From the NCBI GenBank assembly GCA_017471185.1, contig JAFUVZ010000031.1, positions 1 through 35,707 of the forward strand: a stretch of 35,707 nucleotides of DNA. Direction: 5' to 3'. Below the pieces are notes generated by a model, which ran no database searches, was not told where the DNA came from, and saw only the letters and a list, made by a program, of their open reading frames with translations. Origin of the DNA: Bacteroidaceae bacterium. GTDB lineage: Bacteria; Bacteroidota; Bacteroidia; Bacteroidales; Bacteroidaceae. Both the position numbers and the translations under genes were made by a program. Shown one piece after another: positions 23,372 through 31,369 of the stretch (its first letter is position 1; each line of letters starts with the position of its first letter).

Positions 23372-24340
23372 CTAAAATGCTGAAGGTTTAAGCTGAAGGC
23401 CTACCTTCTCTTCCAAGTTAAACATCAAGTTCATATTGTGTACTGCCGTGCCGCTGGCACCTTTGAGCAGATTGTCAATACATGAAATGATCAGCAGCTT
23501 ATCTTCATGCTTCTCTAAATGCAAAAGGCATTTGTTCGTATTTACCACCTGCTTGAGGTCAATATTCTGTCTTACAATGTGGGTGAAAGAATCATGCTCA
23601 TAATAGTCAGTATATAGTTGGTAAAGCTCTTCTATATCAACATTCAACTTAACTGTAACCATGGCAAATATACCTCGCGGGAAGTCACCACGCACTGGTA
23701 TGAAGTCTATCTCATGACAGAATCCCTGTTGAAGCTGCATCAATGACTGCTTGATCTCTGGTATATGCTGGTGCTGGAAAGCTTTATAGACGCTCAAGTT
23801 GTTGTCACGCCAGCTGAAATGGCTGGTGGACTGTGGCTTTACTCCCGCTCCTGTGCTGCCGGTAATGGCTGTCACCATGATGTCGCTATTGAGCATCAAG
23901 TGTTTTGCCAGTGGCAATAACGCCAACTGAATAGCGGTAGCGAAACAGCCTGGATTAGCGACATGCTGTGCTGTGCAGGTTGCACGACGGTTCAATTCCG
24001 GTAAACCATACACAAAGTCATGGGATTCATCTTTCAGACGGTAATCCATGGAAAGGTCTATCACCTTCAGGTTCTCAGGTAGCGTATGGCTCTCTAAAAA
24101 CCTGCGTGTATCACCATGGGCTGTGCAGAAAAACAAGACGTCAATGGCTTCCAGCGGCAGTTGGTCTGTAAACTCCATGTCGGTTTCACCAAGCAGTCCC
24201 CCATGTACATCTGTTATCTTGTGCCCTGCGTTACTCTGGCTGTTGACAAACATAATCTCCGCTTCAGGGTGATTCAGCAGTAACCTGATTAATTCTCCTG
24301 CCGTATATCCGGCGCCACCAATAATACCAACCTTAATCAT
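23372..24340 (-). CDS. argC: N-acyl-gamma-glutamyl-phosphate reductase
   Basis: 322 aa. NADPH-binding motif GGAGYTAGELIRLL (8-21) and catalytic Cys132 in NPGCFATA, with the GSTGAGVKPQSTSHF block following. Reduces N-acyl-glutamyl phosphate to the semialdehyde in arginine synthesis. The Cys position and about 320-aa length fit the short-form ArgC. Flanked by pspC (one nt) and argD (one nt). argB, whose product it would use, is not in the window. Confidence 0.94.
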   Translation of the reverse strand: MIKVGIIGGAGYTAGELIRLLLNHPEAEIMFVNSQSNAGHKITDVHGGLLGETDMEFTDQLPLEAIDVLFFCTAHGDTRRFLESHTLPENLKVIDLSMDYRLKDESHDFVYGLPELNRRATCTAQHVANPGCFATAIQLALLPLAKHLMLNSDIMVTAITGSTGAGVKPQSTSHFSWRDNNLSVYKAFQHQHIPEIKQSLMQLQQGFCHEIDFIPVRGDFPRGIFAMVTVKLNVDIEELYQLYTDYYEHDSFTHIVRQNIDLKQVVNTNKCLLHLEKHEDKLLIISCIDNLLKGASGTAVHNMNLMFNLEEKVGLQLKPSAF

Positions 24341-24341
24341 A

Positions 24342-24539
24342 TTAGTTTTCGTAAGGCATTACTAACCATAAGATTAAATAAACCAGCAACCCTGCAAAAA
24401 CAGTGAATATGCTCAGCAGAACATAAATGATTCTTAGCAGTGTGGCATCTAAACCAAAATATTGTGCCAAACCACCGCATACACCGGCAATCATCTTGTC
24501 GGTGCGAGATCTTCTTAATACTTGTCCGTTATTTCCCAT
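24342..24539 (-). CDS. PspC-domain small membrane protein
   Basis: 65 aa. The PspC signature covers most of the protein: RRSRTDKMIAGVCGGLAQYF, then DATLLRIIYVLL, and one hydrophobic helix ending in LILWLVMPYEN. PspC proteins sense or buffer membrane stress, for example in the phage-shock response; this is the single-domain form with no other psp gene nearby. It sits inside the arg operon, 12 nt after argG and one nt before argC, so it is almost certainly co-transcribed. Why it is there is not obvious. Confidence 0.88.
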   Translation of the reverse strand: MGNNGQVLRRSRTDKMIAGVCGGLAQYFGLDATLLRIIYVLLSIFTVFAGLLVYLILWLVMPYEN

Positions 24540-24551
24540 ATTGTATATAAA

Positions 24552-25760
24552 TTAAAGTTCGTCATCAAAATTATGAGTAGCATAATAAGCACGGAGAGCG
24601 GTAGATGAAACCTTGATGAAACCTTTTGCGTCATCTGCAGTCCAACCCTTCTGCATTTCGCCGTATTCACCAAACTTATTCTTCACCAGATCATCCTGAC
24701 TTTCAACGCCTACAGTAGAGAATCCTAATGGCCGTAACTCCAGAATGGCTGTACCATTCACATTTCGTTGTGAAGACGTAAGCATTGCCTCGATGTCACG
24801 CATCACAGGTTCCAGATACTGACTCTCATGCAGGAACATGCCATACCAGTTGGCTACCTGGTCTTTCCAGTACTGCTGCCATTTGCTTAATGTGTATTTC
24901 TCTAAGAAACGGTGTGCTCCGATAATTAGCATAGGTGCTGCAGCTTCAAAGCCTACTCGGCCCTTAATGCCAATAATGGTATCACCCACATGCATGTCTC
25001 GGCCAATCCCGTAAGCGGCTCCTATCTCCTCCACTTTCTGAATGGCTTTGATAGGATCGTCATAAGTCACATCATTCACAGCTTTCAGTTCTCCTTTCTC
25101 GAAAGTAAGGCGCAGCTGTTCAGAGCCTTGCTTCGTGCAGTGCTTTAAGTAAGCACTCTCTGGCAAACCTTGAGCAGAATCAAGTATCTCTCCACCGCAA
25201 ATGGAGGTCCCCCATAGGCCTACATTATAAGAATACTTTAACTTGGCAAAGTCCGCCGGGAAACCGTTTTTATTGAGATAGTCAATCTCCTCCTGTCGGC
25301 TCAAAGCCATGTCACGGGTCAAGGTGATAATCTCCTTGCCGGGAGCCATTACCAGGAACGTCATGTCAAAGCGGACCTGGTCATTGCCGGCACCTGTAGA
25401 ACCATGGGCGATAGCATCTGCTCCGATCTCATTGGCGTAGCGGGCGATTGCCAGAGCCTGGAAAATACGCTCGGAACTAACAGAGATTGGGTAAGTGCCA
25501 TTTCGCAACACATTACCATATACCATGTATTTCAGGCTCTTCTCATAATATTCTCGTGTCACGTCTAAAGTGACGTATTTCACTGCGCCCAGTTTATAAG
25601 CGTTCTCCTCATTCTGTTTCAGTTGCTCTTCACTGAATCCACCAGTGTTTGCGCTGGCTGCATACACTTCATACCCTTTTTCTTTGGCAAGGTACATTAC
25701 GGTGAATGATGTGTCCAATCCACCACTGAATGCCACTACAACTTTCTTCTTCTCACTCAT
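24552..25760 (-). CDS. argG: Argininosuccinate synthase
   Basis: 402 aa from the ATG at 25760 (MSEKKKVVVAFSGGLDTS). The SGGLDTS PP-motif binds ATP; the enzyme joins citrulline and aspartate through a citrullyl-AMP intermediate. Further conserved blocks are AHGSTGAGNDQVRFD and SICGGEILDS. A longer in-frame start (MENGEWIMING...) is translated heptad repeat and is rejected. The 41-nt gap after the GNAT gene is entirely heptad tract 7. Confidence 0.93.
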   Translation of the reverse strand: MSEKKKVVVAFSGGLDTSFTVMYLAKEKGYEVYAASANTGGFSEEQLKQNEENAYKLGAVKYVTLDVTREYYEKSLKYMVYGNVLRNGTYPISVSSERIFQALAIARYANEIGADAIAHGSTGAGNDQVRFDMTFLVMAPGKEIITLTRDMALSRQEEIDYLNKNGFPADFAKLKYSYNVGLWGTSICGGEILDSAQGLPESAYLKHCTKQGSEQLRLTFEKGELKAVNDVTYDDPIKAIQKVEEIGAAYGIGRDMHVGDTIIGIKGRVGFEAAAPMLIIGAHRFLEKYTLSKWQQYWKDQVANWYGMFLHESQYLEPVMRDIEAMLTSSQRNVNGTAILELRPLGFSTVGVESQDDLVKNKFGEYGEMQKGWTADDAKGFIKVSSTALRAYYATHNFDDEL

Positions 25761-25761
25761 A

Positions 25762-25803
25762 ATATTATCTCCATTAATCATTATCCATTCTCCATTCTCC
25801 ATT
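25762..25803 (-). repeat. Heptad tract 7 (GNAT/argG junction)
   Basis: Reading the minus strand, five in-phase units (AATGGAG, AATGGAT and AATGATT types) run from 25803 to 25769, then a weaker unit. The tract starts on the stop codon of the GNAT gene and ends one base before the argG ATG. It lies on the sense strand of the operon, as the plus-strand tracts do for their genes. Confidence 0.85.
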
Positions 25804-26374
25804 AAACCTTGTACGGATCTTCCGGATGCTGTTTAGGATCATACAGCATAGCTGTGCAGATGCAGAACTTGCGGTTCTTCTCCATCAGGATGTGGTGATT
25901 GATACAGCCCTCACAACCTTTCCAGAATGCGTCATCATCAGTCAGTTGTGAGAATGTGACAGGCACATACCCCAGTTCTGTATTCATCTTCATCACTGCA
26001 GCACCGCTGGTTAAACTGAATATCTTAGCCCATGGCCAGCGTAACCGTGCCAGTTTGAAAGTGGCATCTTTGATGCGTTTGGCTATGCCCAATCCCTGAT
26101 AGGCTGGATGTACAATCAAACCTGACGTTGCCACAAATTGCTTGTTGCCCCAACTTTCTATGTATGAAAACCCTACAAATTCATCTCCCTGCAAGGCGAT
26201 GACGGCTTTTCCTTCCTTTATCTTAGTAGCCACATAGTCGTAGGTACGTTCGGCTATACCAGTACCTCTCAACTTTGCGGCATCTCTAATGGTTTCAAGA
26301 ATGGTGTTAACATATACAACGTGACTCGGATCAGCCACCATAACGTCTATCTGCTTGCTCTCCATATCTTTCAT
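25802..26374 (-). CDS. GNAT acyltransferase, likely N-acyl-glutamate synthase
   Basis: 190-aa GNAT protein with the acyl-CoA pyrophosphate loop VHPAYQGLGIAKRI (about 88-101). The C-terminal part carries four cysteines, C154-x2-C157 and C171-x-C173, that could bind a metal. Placed between argR and argG, overlapping the argR stop by four bases (ATGA). In B. thetaiotaomicron the equivalent GNAT gene next to argR has been proposed as the N-succinylglutamate synthase, the first step of arginine synthesis; the same role is likely here, with succinyl-CoA or acetyl-CoA as donor. ATG 26374 is chosen for the coupling overlap; ATG 26365 is possible. Confidence 0.75.
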   Translation of the reverse strand: MKDMESKQIDVMVADPSHVVYVNTILETIRDAAKLRGTGIAERTYDYVATKIKEGKAVIALQGDEFVGFSYIESWGNKQFVATSGLIVHPAYQGLGIAKRIKDATFKLARLRWPWAKIFSLTSGAAVMKMNTELGYVPVTFSQLTDDDAFWKGCEGCINHHILMEKNRKFCICTAMLYDPKQHPEDPYKV

Positions 26375-26859
26375 TTGTTTTTTATTGTCTGTATGTTGGG
26401 GAATATTTTAGACAAGACTTTCAGTATCTCCTCTTTTGAAATGTTTTCCCGAACTACCATGATGATAGTGTCATCTCCGGCTATTGTCCCCAAAATATTC
26501 TTATGATGACGGTTATCAATATCATAAGCCATGCTGCTGGCATATCCTGGGCGTGTGTGAATCACGGCAATATTCGCCGATACGTCTAATGAAATAAAGC
26601 CGTTCTCCATCAGCATTTCACTGGCATTCTGCTTGGCTGTTCGTCTGTACATGATATCATTAGGCAACACATATACATAATTGCCTTCAGAGTTTGCAGC
26701 CTTTGCCACTTTTAGCTGTTTCAGGTCACGTGACAGAGTGGCTTGGGTTACATTGAACCCCTCCTTCTCAAGCTCTTGCATCAATTCTTCTTGCAAGCGA
26801 ATCTCTTGACTTGAGATAATCATCTTGATGGTATCTAACCTGTCTGATTTCTGTTTCAT
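26371..26859 (-). CDS. argR: Arginine repressor ArgR
   Basis: 162 aa. N-terminal winged helix (LDTIKMIISSQEIRLQEELM, then ATLSRDLKQLKV as recognition region) and C-terminal hexamer/arginine-binding domain with GTIAGDDTIIMVVRE, the conserved Asp-Asp arginine contact. First gene of the arg operon, so it probably represses its own transcription and that of the downstream genes. A strong ARG-box-like palindrome lies two nt upstream of the start codon. Divergent from the alpha-rhamnosidase gene. Confidence 0.95.
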   Translation of the reverse strand: MKQKSDRLDTIKMIISSQEIRLQEELMQELEKEGFNVTQATLSRDLKQLKVAKAANSEGNYVYVLPNDIMYRRTAKQNASEMLMENGFISLDVSANIAVIHTRPGYASSMAYDIDNRHHKNILGTIAGDDTIIMVVRENISKEEILKVLSKIFPNIQTIKNK

Positions 26860-26860
26860 C

Positions 26861-26874
26861 TGAATAAATATTCC
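26861..26874 (-). promoter_or_regulatory. Candidate ArgR operator (ARG box)
   Basis: TGAATAAATATTCC on the plus strand matches the E. coli ARG-box core TGAAT-wwww-ATTCA at 13 of 14 positions. It lies between the argR -7 box and ATG, so bound ArgR would sit just downstream of the start of transcription. A weaker site, TGAAATAATATACA (10 of 14), is at 26904-26917, roughly upstream of the -7 box. Confidence 0.6.
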
Positions 26875-26884
26875 AAAACGCTTG

Positions 26885-26892
26885 CAAATATA
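26885..26892 (-). promoter_or_regulatory. -7 box (TATATTTG) for the arg operon
   Basis: Perfect TAnnTTTG on the minus strand. GTTG is present about 23 nt upstream (26916-26919), slightly beyond ideal spacing. Predicted leader of about 20 nt contains the ARG-box candidate. Confidence 0.6.
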
Positions 26893-26953
26893 CAGGATAT
26901 TTTTGAAATAATATACAACTGTGGGTTGTTTTTTTATTCTTTTTTGCTATAAT

Positions 26954-26985
26954 TTTGCAATATCCCGTGGAAACAGCTATATTTG
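26954..26985 (+). promoter_or_regulatory. Full-consensus promoter for the rhamnosidase gene
   Basis: TTTG (26954-26957), exactly 20 nt, then TATATTTG (26978-26985): both halves match the Bacteroidetes consensus. The ATG at 27009 follows 23 nt later. The best promoter in the window. Confidence 0.75.
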
Positions 26986-27008
26986 AAGTATATTTTAAAT
27001 GAAATGTC

Positions 27009-29768
27009 ATGAAAAGAATAACTCCTTACTTCTATATGTTGGTCATCTTGACTTTGGTGGGGTGCAGCCAGAAAGCGGATGTGGCAGTAGTAAGTCCTCA
27101 AATTGAGATGCTGACAAATCCCCAGGGTATAGACGTGATTTATCCTCGATTCAGCTGGAAAATCGAATGTGCAGCTAATGAGGTAAGGCAGACGGGATAT
27201 CGGATTCTGGTAGCATCAAGTTTGCAGAATTTAAATGATGGGATTGGCGATTTATGGGATACAGGTGAGGTGCAGTCTGACCAGTCTGTCTTTATTGCTT
27301 ATGATGGTGTGCCTTTGCAAAGTCGTCAGCAGGTTTTCTGGAAAGTAAAAATACAGACCAATCGTGGTGCGTCAGACTGGAGTGAACCTAACCAATGGTC
27401 TATGGGCATTTTGGAGGAATCTGGCTGGAAAGGGATATGGATCGGTCATTCGCCTTTGGCCTTGGATAAGTTGAAAGGTCATACCGTGGTTCCGGCAAGA
27501 TATTTACGAAAAGAATTCAACATAGAAGATAAACCTATTGAAAGGGCTACTATATATATATCTGGTCTTGGACTCTATGAAGCGTTTATCAATGGAGAAC
27601 GCATAGGCAATCAGCAGCTGGCACCCACACCCACTGATTATGACAAGCTCGTGGTGTACAATACATTTGATGTCACAGATATGCTGAATGCAGGAAATAA
27701 CGCTATTGGAGTGACATTGGGTAATGGAAGGTTGGTGTCAATGCGCCTTCCGGGTGAACCGTCAAGTAAGGACGTTGAACATTTCGATGTGCCCAAATTG
27801 TTGCTGGAAGTGGATATTGAATATAATGACGGTCAAAAGTATTTCATCTCCAGTGACCAGTCTTGGAAGATGAGTGTTGAAGGACCTGTCCAGTCCAACA
27901 ATGAGTTTGATGGTGAGTTATATGATGCCACTAAAGAGATGCCAGGTTGGAACAATGTTGGCTTTGATGATTCCATGTGGATGCGAGTGGAACAGATGGA
28001 AGCTCCCAAAGGAAAGCTTAGATCACAATTGAACAGGAATATCAAAGTGATGGATACCTTGAAGCCCGTTTCCGTCCATGAAATCAAAGAAAGTGTTTAT
28101 GTACTCGATATGGGGCAGAACATGGTGGGCTGGTTACAAATGAAGGTTAAAGGACAGAAAGACGATCGTGTCACTTTGCGATTCGCAGAGTTGTTAAATC
28201 CAGATGGTTCATTATATACAGCCAACCTACGCACTGCGGAGCCTAAAGACGAGGTAATCCTTAAAGATGATCAGCCTTTTACCTGGCATCCGGTGTTTGT
28301 GTATCATGGATTCAGATATGTGGAGATCACAGGCTTGAGAGAGAAACCTTCACTCGATGATTTTGAAGGGCAAGTTCTCTATGATGAAATGGAAACTACA
28401 GGCTCTTTTGAAAGCTCCAGTGAGATATTGAATAAGATATATGCCAATGCTTACTGGGGCATTCGGGGGAACTATCGTGGTATGCCGACCGATTGTCCTC
28501 AGCGTGATGAACGCATGGGGTGGTTGGGGGACCGCACCACTGGCTGCTATGGCGAGAGCTACTTGTTCCAAAACCAAGGTCTCTATGCAAAATGGCTTGA
28601 CGATATTGAAGAAGCTCAGACAGATGAAGGTAGTTTACCAGATGTGGCGCCTGGCTTCTGGAAGATTTACAGTGATAATCTTACCTGGCCAGGAGCATTT
28701 ATTACTGGCTCCAATATGCTTTATGAAAGGTTTGGTGATATACAGCCCATTGTTAGGCACTATCCGGCTATGAAGAAATGGCTTGGTTATATGAAAAATA
28801 AATATGGGGTTGATGGTATTATTACGAAAGATACTTATGGCGATTGGTGCATGCCTCCTGAGAGTCCTGAACTGATACATTCTCAAGATCCTTCACGTAT
28901 AACTGCAGCAGGCGTTTTATCTACATCATTTTACTATTATCTTTGCCATCTAATGGAAAAATTTGCTGCTGTGCAAGAGCTGCCTGGTGATGAGGCTTTC
29001 TATCATGCAGAGGCGGTGGAAACCAAGAAACTTTTTAACGATAGGTATTTTAATGCAGAAGAAGGCTATTATGACAACAATACCGTTACTGCCAATATCC
29101 TGCCATTGAGATTCGGTATGGTGGATGATATTCATCGCCAAAGAGTGTTTGACAACATTTTACGTAAGACTGTGACTGATTTCGGTAGTCATGTGAGTAC
29201 AGGTGTTGTCGGCATCCAGCAGCTTATGCGTGGCTTGACTGATTACGGGCGTGGAGATCTTGCGTTGCAGATTGCTACGAATACCACTTATCCAAGTTGG
29301 GGCTATATGGTGGATAATGGCGCTACCACTATTTGGGAATTATGGAACGGTAATACGGCTGATCCGGCTATGAACTCAGCCAATCATGTAATGCTGTTGG
29401 GCGATTTGCTGATTTGGGTGTATGAATATCTGGCTGGTATTTCTCCTGAAGAACCTGGATTTAAGGAAGTCAGGATGAAACCTTATCCAGTGAAGGGTCT
29501 GGATTTCATTAACGCTTCTTACAATTCTGTCTATGGTCTCATCAAGAGTAACTGGAAAAAGGAGAATGGAACTTTCAAGTGGGATATTACCATACCATGT
29601 AATACCACTGCTAAAGTGTATGTGCCTTGTGTAGCTGAAGATTTCGATGATTCAATGAAACACAGGATACAGAATATGGGAACAAAGTATTTGGAGTTGA
29701 AAGATGGCTATGCCGTCTTCCAATTTCCCTCTGGTTCTTATCATATCAGTGTTCCTTGGACTGAATAA
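27009..29768 (+). CDS. Alpha-L-rhamnosidase, GH78, lipoprotein
   Basis: 919 aa. Lipoprotein signal (MKRITPYFYMLVILTLVGC, Cys19), then fibronectin-like and beta-sandwich domains (about 25-460) and an (alpha/alpha)6 catalytic barrel (about 465-810) carrying the GH78 signature TDCPQRDERMGWLGD (494-508) with the catalytic acidic residues, followed by a C-terminal beta domain. It cleaves terminal L-rhamnose from plant or glycan substrates, probably tethered to the cell surface or facing the periplasm. It supplies the rhamnose used by the kinase, isomerase, transporter and aldolase genes that follow. Separate full-consensus promoter; 108 nt to rhaB. Confidence 0.92.
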   Translation: MKRITPYFYMLVILTLVGCSQKADVAVVSPQIEMLTNPQGIDVIYPRFSWKIECAANEVRQTGYRILVASSLQNLNDGIGDLWDTGEVQSDQSVFIAYDGVPLQSRQQVFWKVKIQTNRGASDWSEPNQWSMGILEESGWKGIWIGHSPLALDKLKGHTVVPARYLRKEFNIEDKPIERATIYISGLGLYEAFINGERIGNQQLAPTPTDYDKLVVYNTFDVTDMLNAGNNAIGVTLGNGRLVSMRLPGEPSSKDVEHFDVPKLLLEVDIEYNDGQKYFISSDQSWKMSVEGPVQSNNEFDGELYDATKEMPGWNNVGFDDSMWMRVEQMEAPKGKLRSQLNRNIKVMDTLKPVSVHEIKESVYVLDMGQNMVGWLQMKVKGQKDDRVTLRFAELLNPDGSLYTANLRTAEPKDEVILKDDQPFTWHPVFVYHGFRYVEITGLREKPSLDDFEGQVLYDEMETTGSFESSSEILNKIYANAYWGIRGNYRGMPTDCPQRDERMGWLGDRTTGCYGESYLFQNQGLYAKWLDDIEEAQTDEGSLPDVAPGFWKIYSDNLTWPGAFITGSNMLYERFGDIQPIVRHYPAMKKWLGYMKNKYGVDGIITKDTYGDWCMPPESPELIHSQDPSRITAAGVLSTSFYYYLCHLMEKFAAVQELPGDEAFYHAEAVETKKLFNDRYFNAEEGYYDNNTVTANILPLRFGMVDDIHRQRVFDNILRKTVTDFGSHVSTGVVGIQQLMRGLTDYGRGDLALQIATNTTYPSWGYMVDNGATTIWELWNGNTADPAMNSANHVMLLGDLLIWVYEYLAGISPEEPGFKEVRMKPYPVKGLDFINASYNSVYGLIKSNWKKENGTFKWDITIPCNTTAKVYVPCVAEDFDDSMKHRIQNMGTKYLELKDGYAVFQFPSGSYHISVPWTE

Positions 29769-29828
29769 GGAAAAGGTGTCAGATACTTTACCAATAAAAA
29801 AAATCTTACTAATTCGATGAATATTACT

Positions 29829-29848
29829 CGCAAATTGCTAAATTTGCG
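29829..29848 (+). promoter_or_regulatory. -7 box inside a perfect inverted repeat (rhaB promoter)
   Basis: The sequence CGCAAATTGCTAAATTTGCG has perfect 8-bp arms around a 4-nt centre, and the -7 box TAAATTTG is at 29839-29846 within it. There is no TTTG at the -33 distance, which would suit an activator-dependent or operator-controlled promoter. The rhaB ATG is at 29877. Which protein binds is not known. Confidence 0.5.
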
Positions 29849-29876
29849 GTAAATGAATAATTAAATACGAGATATC

Positions 29877-31343
29877 ATGAAAAACAGTTTTTTCGCAGTG
29901 GATCTGGGAGCTACCAGTGGACGAACCATCCTGGGTACCTTCGCAGCTGAGGGGCTGGAGATGGAGGTCGTAAATCGTTTCCCCAATCATCTGATACCTG
30001 CCAACGGACATTTCTTTTGGGATATTTATGAACTATACCGTAATATCATTGAGGGTTTGAAGACTGTGTCTCAAAGGGAGGATGTGAAGATTACTTCCAT
30101 CGGTATTGACACCTGGGGATGCGACTTTGTAATGGTAGGTAAGGACGGAAATTTCCTCCGCTTGCCATACGCATATCGAGACCCGCATACTGATGGCGCA
30201 CCAGCCAAGTTCTTTGAACAAGTGCCTCGTAGCCAGGTCTATGGATTGACAGGCATCCAGATTATGAACTTCAACACATTATTCCAGTTTGATACATTAC
30301 GCAGAAATGATGATGCGGCTTATCAAGCAGCTGAAAAGATTCTCTTTATCCCCGATGCGTTGAGCTATATGCTTACCGGACAGATGATAACGGAATATAC
30401 GGTCGCTACCACTGCTCAGATAGTAAACGCACAGACACGTCGTCTGGAACCTTCGTTGCTAAGGGCTGTTGGCTTGACGGAAGATAAGTTTGGGCGTTTT
30501 GTATATCCGGGAGAGGCTATTGGCACATTGACTCCTACTGTTCAGGAACTTACGGGCTTGGATGCAGTACCTGTCATAGCAGTAGCAGGGCATGATACAG
30601 CCAGTGCGGTAGCTGCTGTACCAGCGAAGAATGATAACTTCGCCTACCTGAGTAGTGGTACCTGGTCGCTAATGGGTGTAGAGACACAAAATCCCGTCAT
30701 CACTGAGGAGAGCGAAGCATTGAACTATACCAACGAAGGTGGAGTGAACAACACCATTCGTGTTCTGAAGAATATTTGTGGTATGTGGCTGTTGGAGCGT
30801 TGTCGTCTGAATTGGACGGATGCTGATTATGCCGTACTGAATGAAGAAGCGGAGGCTGCAGAACCGTTCCGTAGTCTGATTAATCCGGATGCCCCTGAAT
30901 TTGCCAATCCTGTGGATATGGAACAAGCCATCAAGGATTATTGCAAAGCCCATGATGAGGCTGTGCCTGAAACTCGTGGACAAGTGGTGCGTTGCATCTA
31001 CGAAAGTCTTGCCTTGAGATATCGTCAGGTACTTGATAACCTGCGAAAGTTGTCAGACCATCCAATAGAGGTCTTGCATGTAATAGGAGGAGGAAGCCGT
31101 AACCACATGTTGAATCAGTGGACGGCCAATGCTATCGGCATTCCAGTGATAGCTGGTCCTTCAGAAGCTACTGCCATTGGGAACATCATGCTGCAAGCAC
31201 TGGCTGCTGGAGCTGCTGAAAGTGTTCCTGCTATGCGTCAGGTTATCCGAAAGAGTATTAAGATGCAAGGATACCTTAGTGAAAATGAGGCAGCATGGAC
31301 TGAAGCCTATAACAAGTTCTTGGCTATTGACCGTTACATATAG
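29877..31343 (+). CDS. rhaB: Rhamnulokinase
   Basis: 488-aa FGGY-family sugar kinase. N-terminal phosphate-1 motif AVDLGATSGRTILG (7-20), central DTWGCDFV substrate-binding block (near 78), and C-terminal adenosine motif VIGGGSRNHMLNQWTANA. It phosphorylates L-rhamnulose to L-rhamnulose-1-phosphate. Family alternatives such as fuculokinase are less likely given rhaT and rhaD in the same operon and the rhamnosidase upstream. 26 nt, A-rich, to the isomerase gene. Confidence 0.9.
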   Translation: MKNSFFAVDLGATSGRTILGTFAAEGLEMEVVNRFPNHLIPANGHFFWDIYELYRNIIEGLKTVSQREDVKITSIGIDTWGCDFVMVGKDGNFLRLPYAYRDPHTDGAPAKFFEQVPRSQVYGLTGIQIMNFNTLFQFDTLRRNDDAAYQAAEKILFIPDALSYMLTGQMITEYTVATTAQIVNAQTRRLEPSLLRAVGLTEDKFGRFVYPGEAIGTLTPTVQELTGLDAVPVIAVAGHDTASAVAAVPAKNDNFAYLSSGTWSLMGVETQNPVITEESEALNYTNEGGVNNTIRVLKNICGMWLLERCRLNWTDADYAVLNEEAEAAEPFRSLINPDAPEFANPVDMEQAIKDYCKAHDEAVPETRGQVVRCIYESLALRYRQVLDNLRKLSDHPIEVLHVIGGGSRNHMLNQWTANAIGIPVIAGPSEATAIGNIMLQALAAGAAESVPAMRQVIRKSIKMQGYLSENEAAWTEAYNKFLAIDRYI

Positions 31344-31369
31344 AAATAAACTTAAAAAACAAAAACAAT

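Noticed and set aside
25761-25802. Extended argG start (MENGEW...)
   Set aside because: The extra 14 codons are translated heptad repeat; the conserved argininosuccinate synthase N-terminus begins at ATG 25760.
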